Shown: one piece after another, positions 24,507 through 33,600 of the stretch | How the letters are laid out: each line of letters opens with the position of its first letter | Position numbering within the stretch: the stretch's first letter is position 1 | Assembly (NCBI GenBank): GCA_035363255.1 | Contig: DAOSES010000010.1 | Span: 1 to 64,000 of the forward strand | DNA length: 64,000 nt | Reading direction: 5' to 3' | Origin: T3SED10-260 sp035363255 | GTDB lineage: Bacteria; Caldisericota; Caldisericia; UBA6126 | The notes under the pieces: model-generated | Database searches by the model: none | Told to the model about the DNA's origin: nothing | What the model saw: only the letters and a program-made list of their open reading frames with translations | Position numbers and translations under genes: made by a program

Positions 24507-24905
24507 TTATTTTAACTCATTTAATTTTTGCTGAAGATTTTGAAATGCATTGAAATAGCTATCTCGAATCTCTTTTTCTATCATTTTTGCTGTGGATTCA
24601 TTGTAGGTATGGGTAGTTAATGTTCTACTTTTTAGCATTTGCATCCAAAGCTCTCCATCTTCTATAATACCTCTTTGAAAGGCTATTCTGATGGCATCAC
24701 GACTGCCATGAATGTTAGATTCTCCTTGATATTCAAAGTAATCTTTTAAGGTATTCCATGAAAGTTCGAAATTGTATTCGAAGGCTTGGATAATACCTTG
24801 GCGTTCCATCTCGTTTAGCTCTGTTTTTTCAATAAATCTTTCCAATTGAGCCAACGCCTGAGAAAAGTTTTGTAATCGCTGAATCCATCGAACATCTTCT
24901 TTCAT
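24507..24905 (-). CDS. HEPN/HI0074-family nucleotidyltransferase partner (possible toxin)
   Basis: A 132-residue all-helical HI0074-like protein: WIQRLQNFSQALAQLERFI, the family block EYNFELSWNTLKDYFEYQG, GSRDAIRIAFQRGII and KSRTLTTHTYNE. The last contains R-x4-H-x-Y, the catalytic motif of HEPN RNases and, at the Tyr, the site modified in HepT-type toxins. Many HI0074 proteins are annotated only as substrate-binding subunits, so toxicity is inferred. ATG follows GGAGGATAGGG. A promoter with TATAAT lies 30 nt upstream. Confidence 0.85.
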   Translation of the reverse strand: MKEDVRWIQRLQNFSQALAQLERFIEKTELNEMERQGIIQAFEYNFELSWNTLKDYFEYQGESNIHGSRDAIRIAFQRGIIEDGELWMQMLKSRTLTTHTYNESTAKMIEKEIRDSYFNAFQNLQQKLNELK

Positions 24906-24935
24906 CCCTATCCTCCAAAATCAATTCTTTTTACT

Positions 24936-24965
24936 ATTATAGCTCATTTTTGGAGGGGTTTGTAA
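24936..24965 (-). promoter_or_regulatory. Promoter of the HEPN/MNT operon
   Basis: On the minus strand TTACAA (24960-24965), an 18-bp spacer and TATAAT (24936-24941), about 30 nt before the HEPN start codon. The -10 is consensus, the -35 fair. The GTAAAGT palindrome at 25012-25027 lies about 50 bp further upstream and could affect it. Confidence 0.6.
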
Positions 24966-24986
24966 CTATCGTGTCCAGCAATTTAC

Positions 24987-25064
24987 ACTAGAAGCCATTT
25001 TCACCCTAGGTGTAAAGTGGACTTTACAGTTTATATCCCTGCAAAGCTACCTTATGAAGTCGGA
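24987..25064 (-). repeat. 78-bp direct repeat, copy 2 (right of toxin-antitoxin pair)
   Basis: Partner of 24011-24088. Contains the perfect palindrome GTAAAGTGGACTTTAC (25012-25027) and the last six codons of ATPase 2 (25047-25064). Confidence 0.9.
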
Positions 25065-26177
25065 ATAGTTTTCTTTGGTGATGGTTTCTGTCACTGCTTC
25101 TGGGTAGATGGATTTGAAATAGGGGTGGGTTTTGTTGGTTTTGGTCGATTTGTATTTGAACTCAAAGGCAAAGAGCTTGCCTTCTCGCTCTTCTATCCAG
25201 TCGATTTCTTTTTGGTCCCAGGTGCGCCAAAAGTAATTATTGCTGTATAGGGGAGTGTAGGCTTGTTTTTTAATCCTCTCCATGACCAGATAGTTTTCCC
25301 AGAGTTTTCCTTGATCGTCTCGAAGGGAAAGAGAGTTAAAGTTTGCAATCAAGGCGTTCCGAATCCCATTATCATAGAAGTAATATTTACTTTTTTTGGT
25401 GATTTCTTTGCGCAGGTTTCTGCTGAAACCTCTTAGGTTGTATAATACAAAGGCTTTTTCAAAGAGGTCAAGATATCTGGCTACGGTGTTTTTATCCAGA
25501 CCAACGGAGCTGGCAAGTTCTGACAGGGATACTTCACTGCCCACTTGAAAAGCGAGCAATCGCAGTAGGTCGTAAAGCACTTTTGCTCCTTTTACGCGTT
25601 CCAACTCCAGAATGTCTTTTAATAAGTAGGAGAGTGTGATCTCATTTAATAAACTTTGACGCTCGGTGTGGGTCGAAGCAGTAATGATTTCAGGATATGA
25701 TCCATAGACCAGGCGATCTTCGAGGGATTGTTCCATTTCCCAGGGGGTTTTGATGGAGCCTAGCTCTTTATTCGACAATGGGTATAGGCAGAGGGTTTTC
25801 TTTCTTCCTGTCAATGGTTCACCAATTTTGTTTTGAAGATCGAATGATGCGGATCCCGTAGCTATCACTTTCAGCGTGGGGTGAGTATCGATAAGGATTT
25901 TAAGACCCAGACCGATGTGGGGGATACGTTGCGCCTCGTCAATGACGAACAGATCCAGCTTTTCGACCATACTGCTGATGATAGAGATTAGCTGAGAGCC
26001 TAATGCTTCTTGAACGCTAATATCATCGCCCGATACCATACGCTTTGAACACTTTTGATGGTTATAGAATTGCTGGAGCAGGGTTGATTTTCCAACTCTG
26101 CGGGGACCATAGATCACTAAAACTTTACCTTCTCGAAGGTGCAGACCTAAATCATCATATACTCTCGGTATTAACAT
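25047..26177 (-). CDS. AAA-family ATPase with DUF4143 C-terminus (ATPase 2)
   Basis: A 376-residue AAA_14/DUF4143 protein. Walker A GPRRVGKSTLL near residue 25, Walker B LFVIDEAQRI near 78, sensor VIATGSASFDL near 105. A winged-helix region follows (VSLSELASSVGLDKNTVARY near 205-225). The C-terminal domain has an intact nuclease-like signature, KEIDWIEER...LFAFEFKYK (D, then E-x-K) near 330-350. It is distant from ATPase 1. The start ATG has no ribosome site, so translation may depend on a short leader. Deletion derivatives of this locus lie at 18789 and 24036, which makes the gene part of a mobile or formerly mobile unit. The natural role of the family is unsettled. Confidence 0.87.
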   Translation of the reverse strand: MLIPRVYDDLGLHLREGKVLVIYGPRRVGKSTLLQQFYNHQKCSKRMVSGDDISVQEALGSQLISIISSMVEKLDLFVIDEAQRIPHIGLGLKILIDTHPTLKVIATGSASFDLQNKIGEPLTGRKKTLCLYPLSNKELGSIKTPWEMEQSLEDRLVYGSYPEIITASTHTERQSLLNEITLSYLLKDILELERVKGAKVLYDLLRLLAFQVGSEVSLSELASSVGLDKNTVARYLDLFEKAFVLYNLRGFSRNLRKEITKKSKYYFYDNGIRNALIANFNSLSLRDDQGKLWENYLVMERIKKQAYTPLYSNNYFWRTWDQKEIDWIEEREGKLFAFEFKYKSTKTNKTHPYFKSIYPEAVTETITKENYSDFIR

Positions 26178-26194
26178 GATTACAGTTTATGCAA

Positions 26195-26246
26195 TTCACC
26201 GTAATTGTCAAATTATAGTGAAGTAACTTCACCGAAATTGGCAAAT
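26195..26246 (-). promoter_or_regulatory. ATPase 2 promoter with 33-bp-spaced repeats
   Basis: On the minus strand a TATAAT (26211-26216) is preceded directly by the palindrome GTGAAGTTACTTCAC (26218-26232). Two copies of a TTCACCGWAATTG(G/T)CAAAT unit start at 26195 and 26228, 33 bp apart, the same period as the operators before ATPase 1. The layout, palindrome next to the -10 plus tandem units, suggests autoregulation. Confidence 0.65.
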
Positions 26247-26253
26247 TTGTAAC

Positions 26254-26280
26254 AACAAAAAAGAACCGTCCCCGATTGTT
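26254..26280 (-). repeat. GGGGACGG element
   Basis: Its last base is the first base (on the plus strand) of the TAA stop of the Fe-S membrane protein gene, so it starts directly at that gene's 3' end, reading in the gene's direction. Confidence 0.88.
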
Positions 26281-27326
26281 TACCAGGTGGTGTAGCCGAG
26301 GGTTTGGGTGGGGCAGATGTCCACGCAATGTCCGCAAGCTACGCAGTTTAGGTCTTGTACGGGTTTGGCAAGCTTTGCTTTTTCCAATATCGCAATGCTC
26401 ATGGGGCAGGCAAGGTCGCATTTTCCACATTGAATACAGCGGTGAAGGTCGGTGCGGATGCGTTGGGAAGCAAGGCGACCAAGAAGGGCAAGAAGGGTAC
26501 CAAGGGGGCAATAATGGCAATAAGCTCTTCCGCTGAGAATGACCCAGAAGGCCATGGCAGCGAGGAGCTCAAAGAGTAGATATTTGTATATTTCCATCTG
26601 GTAGACCTGGGAAAGGCTGAGGGTAGGGATGAGTCGGTAGATGATCAGGAGCCAGTATGCCACGAAAGCCAGGGACAGGGCAAAGAAAAACCAGCGTAGA
26701 AGAGCGAAGAACTTCAGTGAAGGGGGCTTGAGTTTTTTGCTTGAACCCAGCAGGGGGAGGGCGGGGGCGAAAACTTCGGAGACAAATCCGTTGAAGAGGC
26801 AAAGGGTGGAGCATTGCCAGCGTCTTCCTTTGAGGAGGGTGCCGATGATGATAAGTAGGCTGAGGGCGAGGTAGAAGAGAAGGGTGGTGGAGATCATTCC
26901 GAGTCCATGAAGGCTTGTGAAGTTTTGGTAAAAGGTGGAAAGAGGCTCGAGTAATTGTAGGGGGATGGTGGTCCAGGGCAGGGGCATGGCAAAGAAGTAA
27001 AGGTCGGAGTTGCGAAACAGGAAGGGACCAAGGATATGGATCAATAAGGCCATAAGGATAAAACCTTTAAGGTTATTTTTGCGCATTTTGCTTTTGCTGG
27101 GACCGCCGATCAGGCGAAGGGTAAGGATACTACCCAGGATGATGTAGGCAGTTTTGATCCAGTTTTCATAGAAGTGCCACCACCAGGTGATGATTTCTGC
27201 GATATGGGCGGGGGCTTGCGGGGCATAGCCAAAGTTGAGCCCAGCGAGGACAAGGGCCATGAGGATGTAGGAGGCAAGGAGGAATTTGAGGAGGCTTTTT
27301 TCGTTGAAATGATAGTAAAGGTGCAT
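26280..27326 (-). CDS. Membrane-bound 2x[4Fe-4S] protein, NapH/RnfB-like electron carrier
   Basis: A 348-residue membrane protein with about six helices (10-30, 55-75, 90-110, 145-168, 205-228 and 240-265). CHYCPLG after the last helix is typical of the NapH/NosR-type Fer4_5 domain. At the C-terminus two ferredoxin motifs follow: CIQCGKCDLACP and CVACGHCVDICP, enough for two [4Fe-4S] clusters. It probably moves electrons across or along the membrane to an unknown partner. A CSTLCLFNGF loop near 178 may be a further cluster site. It begins 3 nt after small acidic protein C, so the two form an operon. The final residues TTW overlap the repeat at 26254, and a copy of this 3' tip lies at 24182-24199. 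Confidence 0.85.
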   Translation of the reverse strand: MHLYYHFNEKSLLKFLLASYILMALVLAGLNFGYAPQAPAHIAEIITWWWHFYENWIKTAYIILGSILTLRLIGGPSKSKMRKNNLKGFILMALLIHILGPFLFRNSDLYFFAMPLPWTTIPLQLLEPLSTFYQNFTSLHGLGMISTTLLFYLALSLLIIIGTLLKGRRWQCSTLCLFNGFVSEVFAPALPLLGSSKKLKPPSLKFFALLRWFFFALSLAFVAYWLLIIYRLIPTLSLSQVYQMEIYKYLLFELLAAMAFWVILSGRAYCHYCPLGTLLALLGRLASQRIRTDLHRCIQCGKCDLACPMSIAILEKAKLAKPVQDLNCVACGHCVDICPTQTLGYTTW

Positions 27327-27329
27327 GCT

Positions 27330-27578
27330 TTATTCTTCTTGCTTGAGGTCGAAACCTAGCTCAGTGCTCATGTATTTGCGGAATTCTGCGTCGTTGTCGA
27401 ATTCGATGACGGTGAATGGCTGTTCGGAGTTTTCGGAGCAGTTTTCGTCGAGGATGAGGTAGTGTTTGAACTGCTTGACGCTGTGATAGACGATTTCGCT
27501 GGCATCCTCTTTAATGATGATGGCCTTGGGAAACTCGCTTTTCACTCCATATTCATAGGGCAAATGCTTAATTTTCAT
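27330..27578 (-). CDS. Small acidic protein, family copy C (unknown)
   Basis: An 82-residue, shorter relative of copies A and B. The common plan is present: EYGVKSEFPKA, FKHYLILDEN, VIEFDNDAEFRKYM and the end TELGFDLKQEE. It lacks the acidic middle loop of A and B. Here the partner is not a hydrolase but the Fe-S membrane protein, which starts 3 nt later. No clear ribosome site at ATG 27576-27578. Function unknown. Confidence 0.6.
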   Translation of the reverse strand: MKIKHLPYEYGVKSEFPKAIIIKEDASEIVYHSVKQFKHYLILDENCSENSEQPFTVIEFDNDAEFRKYMSTELGFDLKQEE

Positions 27579-27616
27579 GATAAGAAGTATAGGATGGGGA
27601 GGGGAAAATGCAATCG

Positions 27617-27643
27617 AACAAAAAAGAACCGTCCCCGATTGTT
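27617..27643 (-). repeat. GGGGACGG element
   Basis: 27-bp form, 4 nt past the stop of the glucan synthase gene, reading in that gene's direction. Confidence 0.88.
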
Positions 27644-27647
27644 GGGG

Positions 27648-30600
27648 TTAGATGCCCATGCTTACGACGATGTGGTGGGAATGCCCGTCATCTATCAAGG
27701 CGATACGATTGCCTTTGTGGGTGATTCCATCGATGCTTACCGACACTACTCCTTTGCATACTTGGTTGGGGTTCCTCACCTGCAGATGATAGGTGGAGGA
27801 GAGATATTGGTAGTGGATGGTGTATTCTTCCCATTCTTTGGGTATGCATGGATCGATCACCAGGGTGTCTCCATTTTTTTGAAAGCCCAGGAGGTATTCG
27901 AGCACAGCGCGATAAATCCATCCCGCAGACCCTGTATACCATGACCAGCCTCCTCGACCCTTGTTTGGATAGCCGGAATACACATCAGCAGACATCACAT
28001 AAGGTTCCAGCTTGTATCGAGTACACTCTCGGAGATTTTCGGTATGATTTAAAGGATTAATCAGCTCAAAAAGCTCCCAGGCCTTGTCTCCCTCTCCCAA
28101 CATGGCAAAAGCGATAATCACCCAGGCGGCTGCATGGGTATATTGACCACCATTTTCTCGTACTCCTGGTAAATAACCCTTGATATATCCAGGTTCCAAT
28201 GGGCTATCATAAAAAGGAGGGCTTATCAATTTGATTATGCCTTCTTCGATGCTAACCAAGTGATCATTGAGACAGTTCATGGCTATTTTTATTCGCTCTT
28301 TACTTCCTTCACCTGAGATTACAGCCCAGGTTTGAGCGATGGAATCAATTTTACATTCTTTGTTTTGAATTGAACCCAGGGGGGTGCCATCGTCGAAAAA
28401 GGCTCTTAGATACCAACCCCCATCCCATGCATTTGTTTCAATCGCATCACGCAGATCTTCCCTGACTTGTAAATATCGAGTGGCTTTTGTTTCATCACCC
28501 TTTACAAGGCAGTGAGGGATAAACATCTTGAGCACAGTTAGTAAAAACCATCCCAACCAAACACTTTCTCCTGCTCCTTTATGGCCCACCGTGCTCATTC
28601 CATCGTTCCAGTCGCCTGTGCCCATAAGGGGAAGTCGGTGCTTTCCAAACTTCAAGGAATGATCAATAGCTCGGATACAATGCTCATAAAGCGAAAACTG
28701 TGCTTCTGTGCTGTTGGGACTCGAAAACCGATCCACTTCATTTTCGCTCAGGGGAGCATCTTGCAAAAAGGGCATTTCTTCTTCAAGTATGGAACTATCT
28801 CCTGTAATTCGGATATATTCGGAGGTGGCATAGGGCAACCAAAGCAAATCATCTGAGCAATGCGTTCGTATTCCCATCCCCTGGGGTTCATGCCACCAGT
28901 GTTGCACATCTCCCTCTTCAAACTGATGTCGGGCGTGGTGTAAGATCTGGGATCTGGCGAGTTCGGGGTATATATGTGCAATAGATAAGCAATCCTGGAG
29001 TTGATCGCGAAAACCAAAAGCTCCTCCTGATTGGTAAAAGCCTGACCTTGCCCATAAACGACAAGATATGACTTGATATGGAAGCCATCCATCCAACATG
29101 ATGTTGATAGTGTCTGTAGGAGTACTTACCGTTAAAGTGCTTAGTTTTTTCTGCCAAAAGGATTGTACAAGATTGAAAGCATCATTGAGCTCTTTTGCTT
29201 GCTTATACCTTTCAGAAAGCACATGAGCTTCCTCTTCGTTGGCTGAACTCCCTAAAAGAAACACGATATCACGTTTTTCTCCTGGCTGAAGACTAAGTTG
29301 AACCTGGACTACAGCGCAAGGATCAAGACTTGTGCCAACTGCACCGGAAAGCTCACATTGAGTTAAAGCTCCAGGTAGTCGATCATCGCCGGATGCTAAG
29401 AATTCTTTTCGATCGCTAGTGATAGATCGTTCTTTGATCGAAGCATCGATAAATGCAACTTTACCAGGAAAATTTACATTGTAGGGATTCTGTATCATTA
29501 AAAGACCTGAATCCGAAAGCTTGCTTTGGATAAACATTGCAGTTTCCTGATCGTTTACTCCCAGGATTGGTCGAACATAATAGCTCAGGCTTAGGTTTCG
29601 TACCTTGGAGGAAGTGTTGCTAAGGAAAAGACGACTTATCTTGATGGGATCGCCAAGAGGCACAAATTGGACCAGGGATTGATCCAAATCATGGCTCTGG
29701 TGTTCGAAAATGCTATATCCAAAACCGTGGCGAATAGTGTAAAGCTCTTCATCTCGGATGGGTTTCGCGGTCACGGTCCAGATTTCGTCGCTATCTCTAT
29801 CTGTGAGGTATAGGATTTCGCCTGAAGGGTCTGTGACAGCATCGTTGGACCAGGGAGTGAGTTTGTATTCATGGCTATTCCCATGCCAGGTAAAGCCAGA
29901 GCCTGATTCTGATGCTATAAAACCAAATTCTGGATTGGCTATTACATTGATCCATGGAGCGGGGGTGTGTTGGTATTTCTCTAACTGGATGTGATATTCG
30001 TGACCGGAAGGATCGTATCCTCCCAAACCATTAAAAAACAATAGCTCAGTATTTTTGCTGCTGGTGGTGGAGGTTTTTTTAGCTGGTGCTTGCAGGGGTA
30101 GTGCTTTGCTTTGTTCTATAGCCAGCCCCCGGAGATCAATTTGCTCTTTCATGCTACCCAGGTCTCCTCGAAGTACTATCCTGGCTACTGCGTAAAAGAG
30201 ATAAAGGTCTTCTTCTTCGATGGTATTTTTGTTTAGAACAAAGATATTTCCTGCTTTGTTAAGTATCTTTTTAGACAACTTGGATTGCACGATTTCGTTG
30301 AGTAGTCCGCATAGGGGCAAATTGTAGCAATGTTCTTCTTCGCTAATGACAAGCAAATCAATCTGTAAATCCATTGAGCTCCAGTAGTCATAAGCTTTTA
30401 ACACTTCGTACATCAATTCAACCTGGGTGCTTTGTTGCAGTATAAGCAACACGATGGGATAGTCTCCAGAGATTCCATAACGCCAGAGGGAGGGTTGTCC
30501 TTTTTTGTTTTGTTGGATGAATTTGGCAAATTTTCGCTTATGAGGGCTGATATACAATAGATGGGAAAGCATGTTTTGGTAGAGCTCCAGCTCTTCTTCG

Positions 30601-33600
30601 GTCAAATTGAAATAATTGTATTCTATCTGGCTTCGAGCGAGGGCTAGACGAAAGGCACCGTCCACTTCATAGGAATTGGAATATCTTTCTATAAGGTTGC
30701 GCAAGGCTTCATGAGCATTGCTAACTGCAGTCACAAAAGAAATTCTTGCACTTTTACCAGCCTCAATTTTAACCAACAATCGAATACTCATAATGGGATC
30801 CAGTACTGACCCGGAGGTATTTGAAAGGGGTTTTCCGTGCTCTGTAACATAAGGATCTCTCACGCTATGACCCCTGCCAATCATTTGCATTCGATCGGTT
30901 TCGTATTGGATGTCTCCAATACTGTTGCCTTCTAAAACAACGGTATTGCTGATCCAAAAAGTTTTGTCCGTTTCACTTCTCGGACGACGCTTTGCTATGA
31001 TGCAATTTTTTTCAGGATGGATCTGTGTTTCAACAAAAAGATTCTGAAAGGCAGGATGAGCCACATCAGCCTTTTGTGTTGATAGCGTGAGCTCGAAATA
31101 ACTGCTGAGTTCGATAATACAAGTTTTGTCCCCCTGGTTTTTGAGCGTTAATCTTCGTATTTCGACGTTGTCACTGGGAGTGACCACTACCTCGGTGAGA
31201 GTTTGGATGGGGGGATCCAAGCGCTTGTAGCTGGCCTTATCGGCCGAGAAACATACTTCGTACTTTTCTGGTATGCGATTTAAGGGAGCGTAAGTAGCTG
31301 ACCATAGTTGATTGGTTTCGAGGTTTCGCAAGTAAAAAAACATACCGTATTGATCTAAGGTCTTGTCTTCTCTCCAGCGGGATATGGATACCAATTTATC
31401 TTTGCTGTATCCGCAGCCTTTATCATTTAACATGACTGAATAGCTACCATTCGATAGGATATGTACCTTGGGAAGGATAGGGTCGATTTGAGTAAATTTA
31501 CGAACGAAATATTTTTCATTGGAGGCAATTTCTTTGTATGAACGAACTTTTTCTTTGCTTTCTTTAGTAATAACTAGATTAGATGGAATCTTTTCCTGGA
31601 GAAGGAATCGATTTGAGTTGATGGCAGGATTGCAATGGAACCTTTCTTGCATAATGTTTTGGTGTAGAAAATTGTTGAGTGCAACAAAGCTCATCCCCTG
31701 GTGATGTGCCATATAGCTTTTTACAATAGCTCGTTTTGCTTCAAAGAGTAATCTTTCTTTGGTGTAGTCACTGGCTTCATAAAATCCGTAATAGCCTTCA
31801 AGCCCTTCGTCAATCAAGTATTTTATGTTTTGAATCGAAGCTTTGGGATCGACCATTAAAGCTAAAAAGCTTGCATAAGGAGCGCAAACGGCATCCTCCA
31901 CCAAGCCTCTTTTCAAACCAAGCCAGGGCACACCGATTGCTTTGTATTGATAATCCAGGTTTTTGTCCAGGAGGTGATATCCAGATTCCGAGGTTCCCCA
32001 GGGCATTTTTCGCTGTCTGCCATATTTTTTCTGACTTTTCATTACAAAGGAATAGGTTTCGTCGAGTAAGGTGTTTTTGTAGTTTTTCATTATAAGAAGC
32101 GGCATCAGGTATTCAAACATGGAACCCGTCCATGAAACCAGGCCTTTGTAGCCATCTACCAGGGTTAAAGCCCGTCCAAGCTTGAACCAGTGGCCTGGAT
32201 CAATTTCACCCCGGGCAATGGATATAAAGCTTGTTTGTCGAGCTTCTGAGGCTAATAGGTCATAATAAGAGTTACTCAGCTTTCCCTCTTCTATGTTCCA
32301 GCCAATGGAGAAAAGCTGTTTTTTCTTTGAAAAGAGGGGTAAAAAGTTCATGGAACGATCCAACTGAGCAATTTGGTTTTTGATTTTGGATAGTTCATCA
32401 ATCAAGCACTCTGTTTCAAGAATTGCATTACTCAAACAATCTTTCCATTCGTGCAGCCAGGTCAAAACTTCCAAGTATTCTTCCGATGGCCTGACTCTAA
32501 ACAGACTGATCAACGCATTGGCTTCCTTTATGCTATTCTTGTAAATCCCAGGCAATTCATACAGGGGCATCGCTTTGTCAGATAAAGAAAGAAAATTTTG
32601 GACGAGTTTTGTGATCTCTGGGTTTTCATTGCTTGATAAAAAGGCTTTGGGAAGACGTTTTAACAAGGCCACCCAGGGAAAATAAGTGGAGATCTCTTTT
32701 TGACAGGAAAAAAGGAGTTGAACATATTTCTTTTTCCATTCCGTCTCTTTACTCACATGAAATTTGATTTCATCGGAAAGATCGACCAATAGTCTGCTCC
32801 ACCATATTAAATCTATGGATTCCCTGGTCTCGGGATGAACTGAAGCCAGTATCTTTTTGTAAACGAGAAGACCTTCTCGTTCTCCACACAGAATAGTGTC
32901 TTTGATACCTTGTAAAAAGGCATGATCAATCAAGGGGCGATGTAAGTATTCTTCTAAACCCTGTTCGAGACTGATCAAATAGCAAAGAAAATTGCCACTG
33001 TCCACGGTAGATACGTATTCAGGACGGAGGGGAATCAGCGTTCTTGTATCGTACCAGTTGTAAAGATGTCCCTTCCATTTTTCAAGAGAGGTGATAGTGG
33101 TCATAGTATTGGATAGCATCCCCAGCATTTCGCTGGAAGTGATATAGCCAAAATCTCTTGCACTCAAAATAGAAAGCAAACCAAATCCTATGTTGGTGGG
33201 TGAGGTTCGATGTGCTACTCCTTTTAAAGGATCTTCTTGATAGTTGTCGGGGGCAAGGTAATGGTTTTTGCTATCCATCAATTCTTCGAAATATCTCCAG
33301 GTTTTTCTTGCTACTCGGTGTAGCATTAGAAGTTCTTCCTCTGAAGGCTTGTAGACTGCTTCTTTTTTATCCAGGCTGATGAGGTAGGCCACAAAAGGAG
33401 CCAAAGCCCAAAAGAGCAAAAAGAGTAATGAAAGATTCAGTGTGGAGGGCTTAAGAGTAAGTGCAAGCAAGACGTTTATCAATATGATCAGGTAACTTAG
33501 CTTCATCTTATCAAAATAAAAGAAAAGTGTATTGCGATGAGTTTTGTCGAGATCGGCTGAGGTAACCCATTCGAGTAAGTTTTTTTTGCTGAAGATCATT

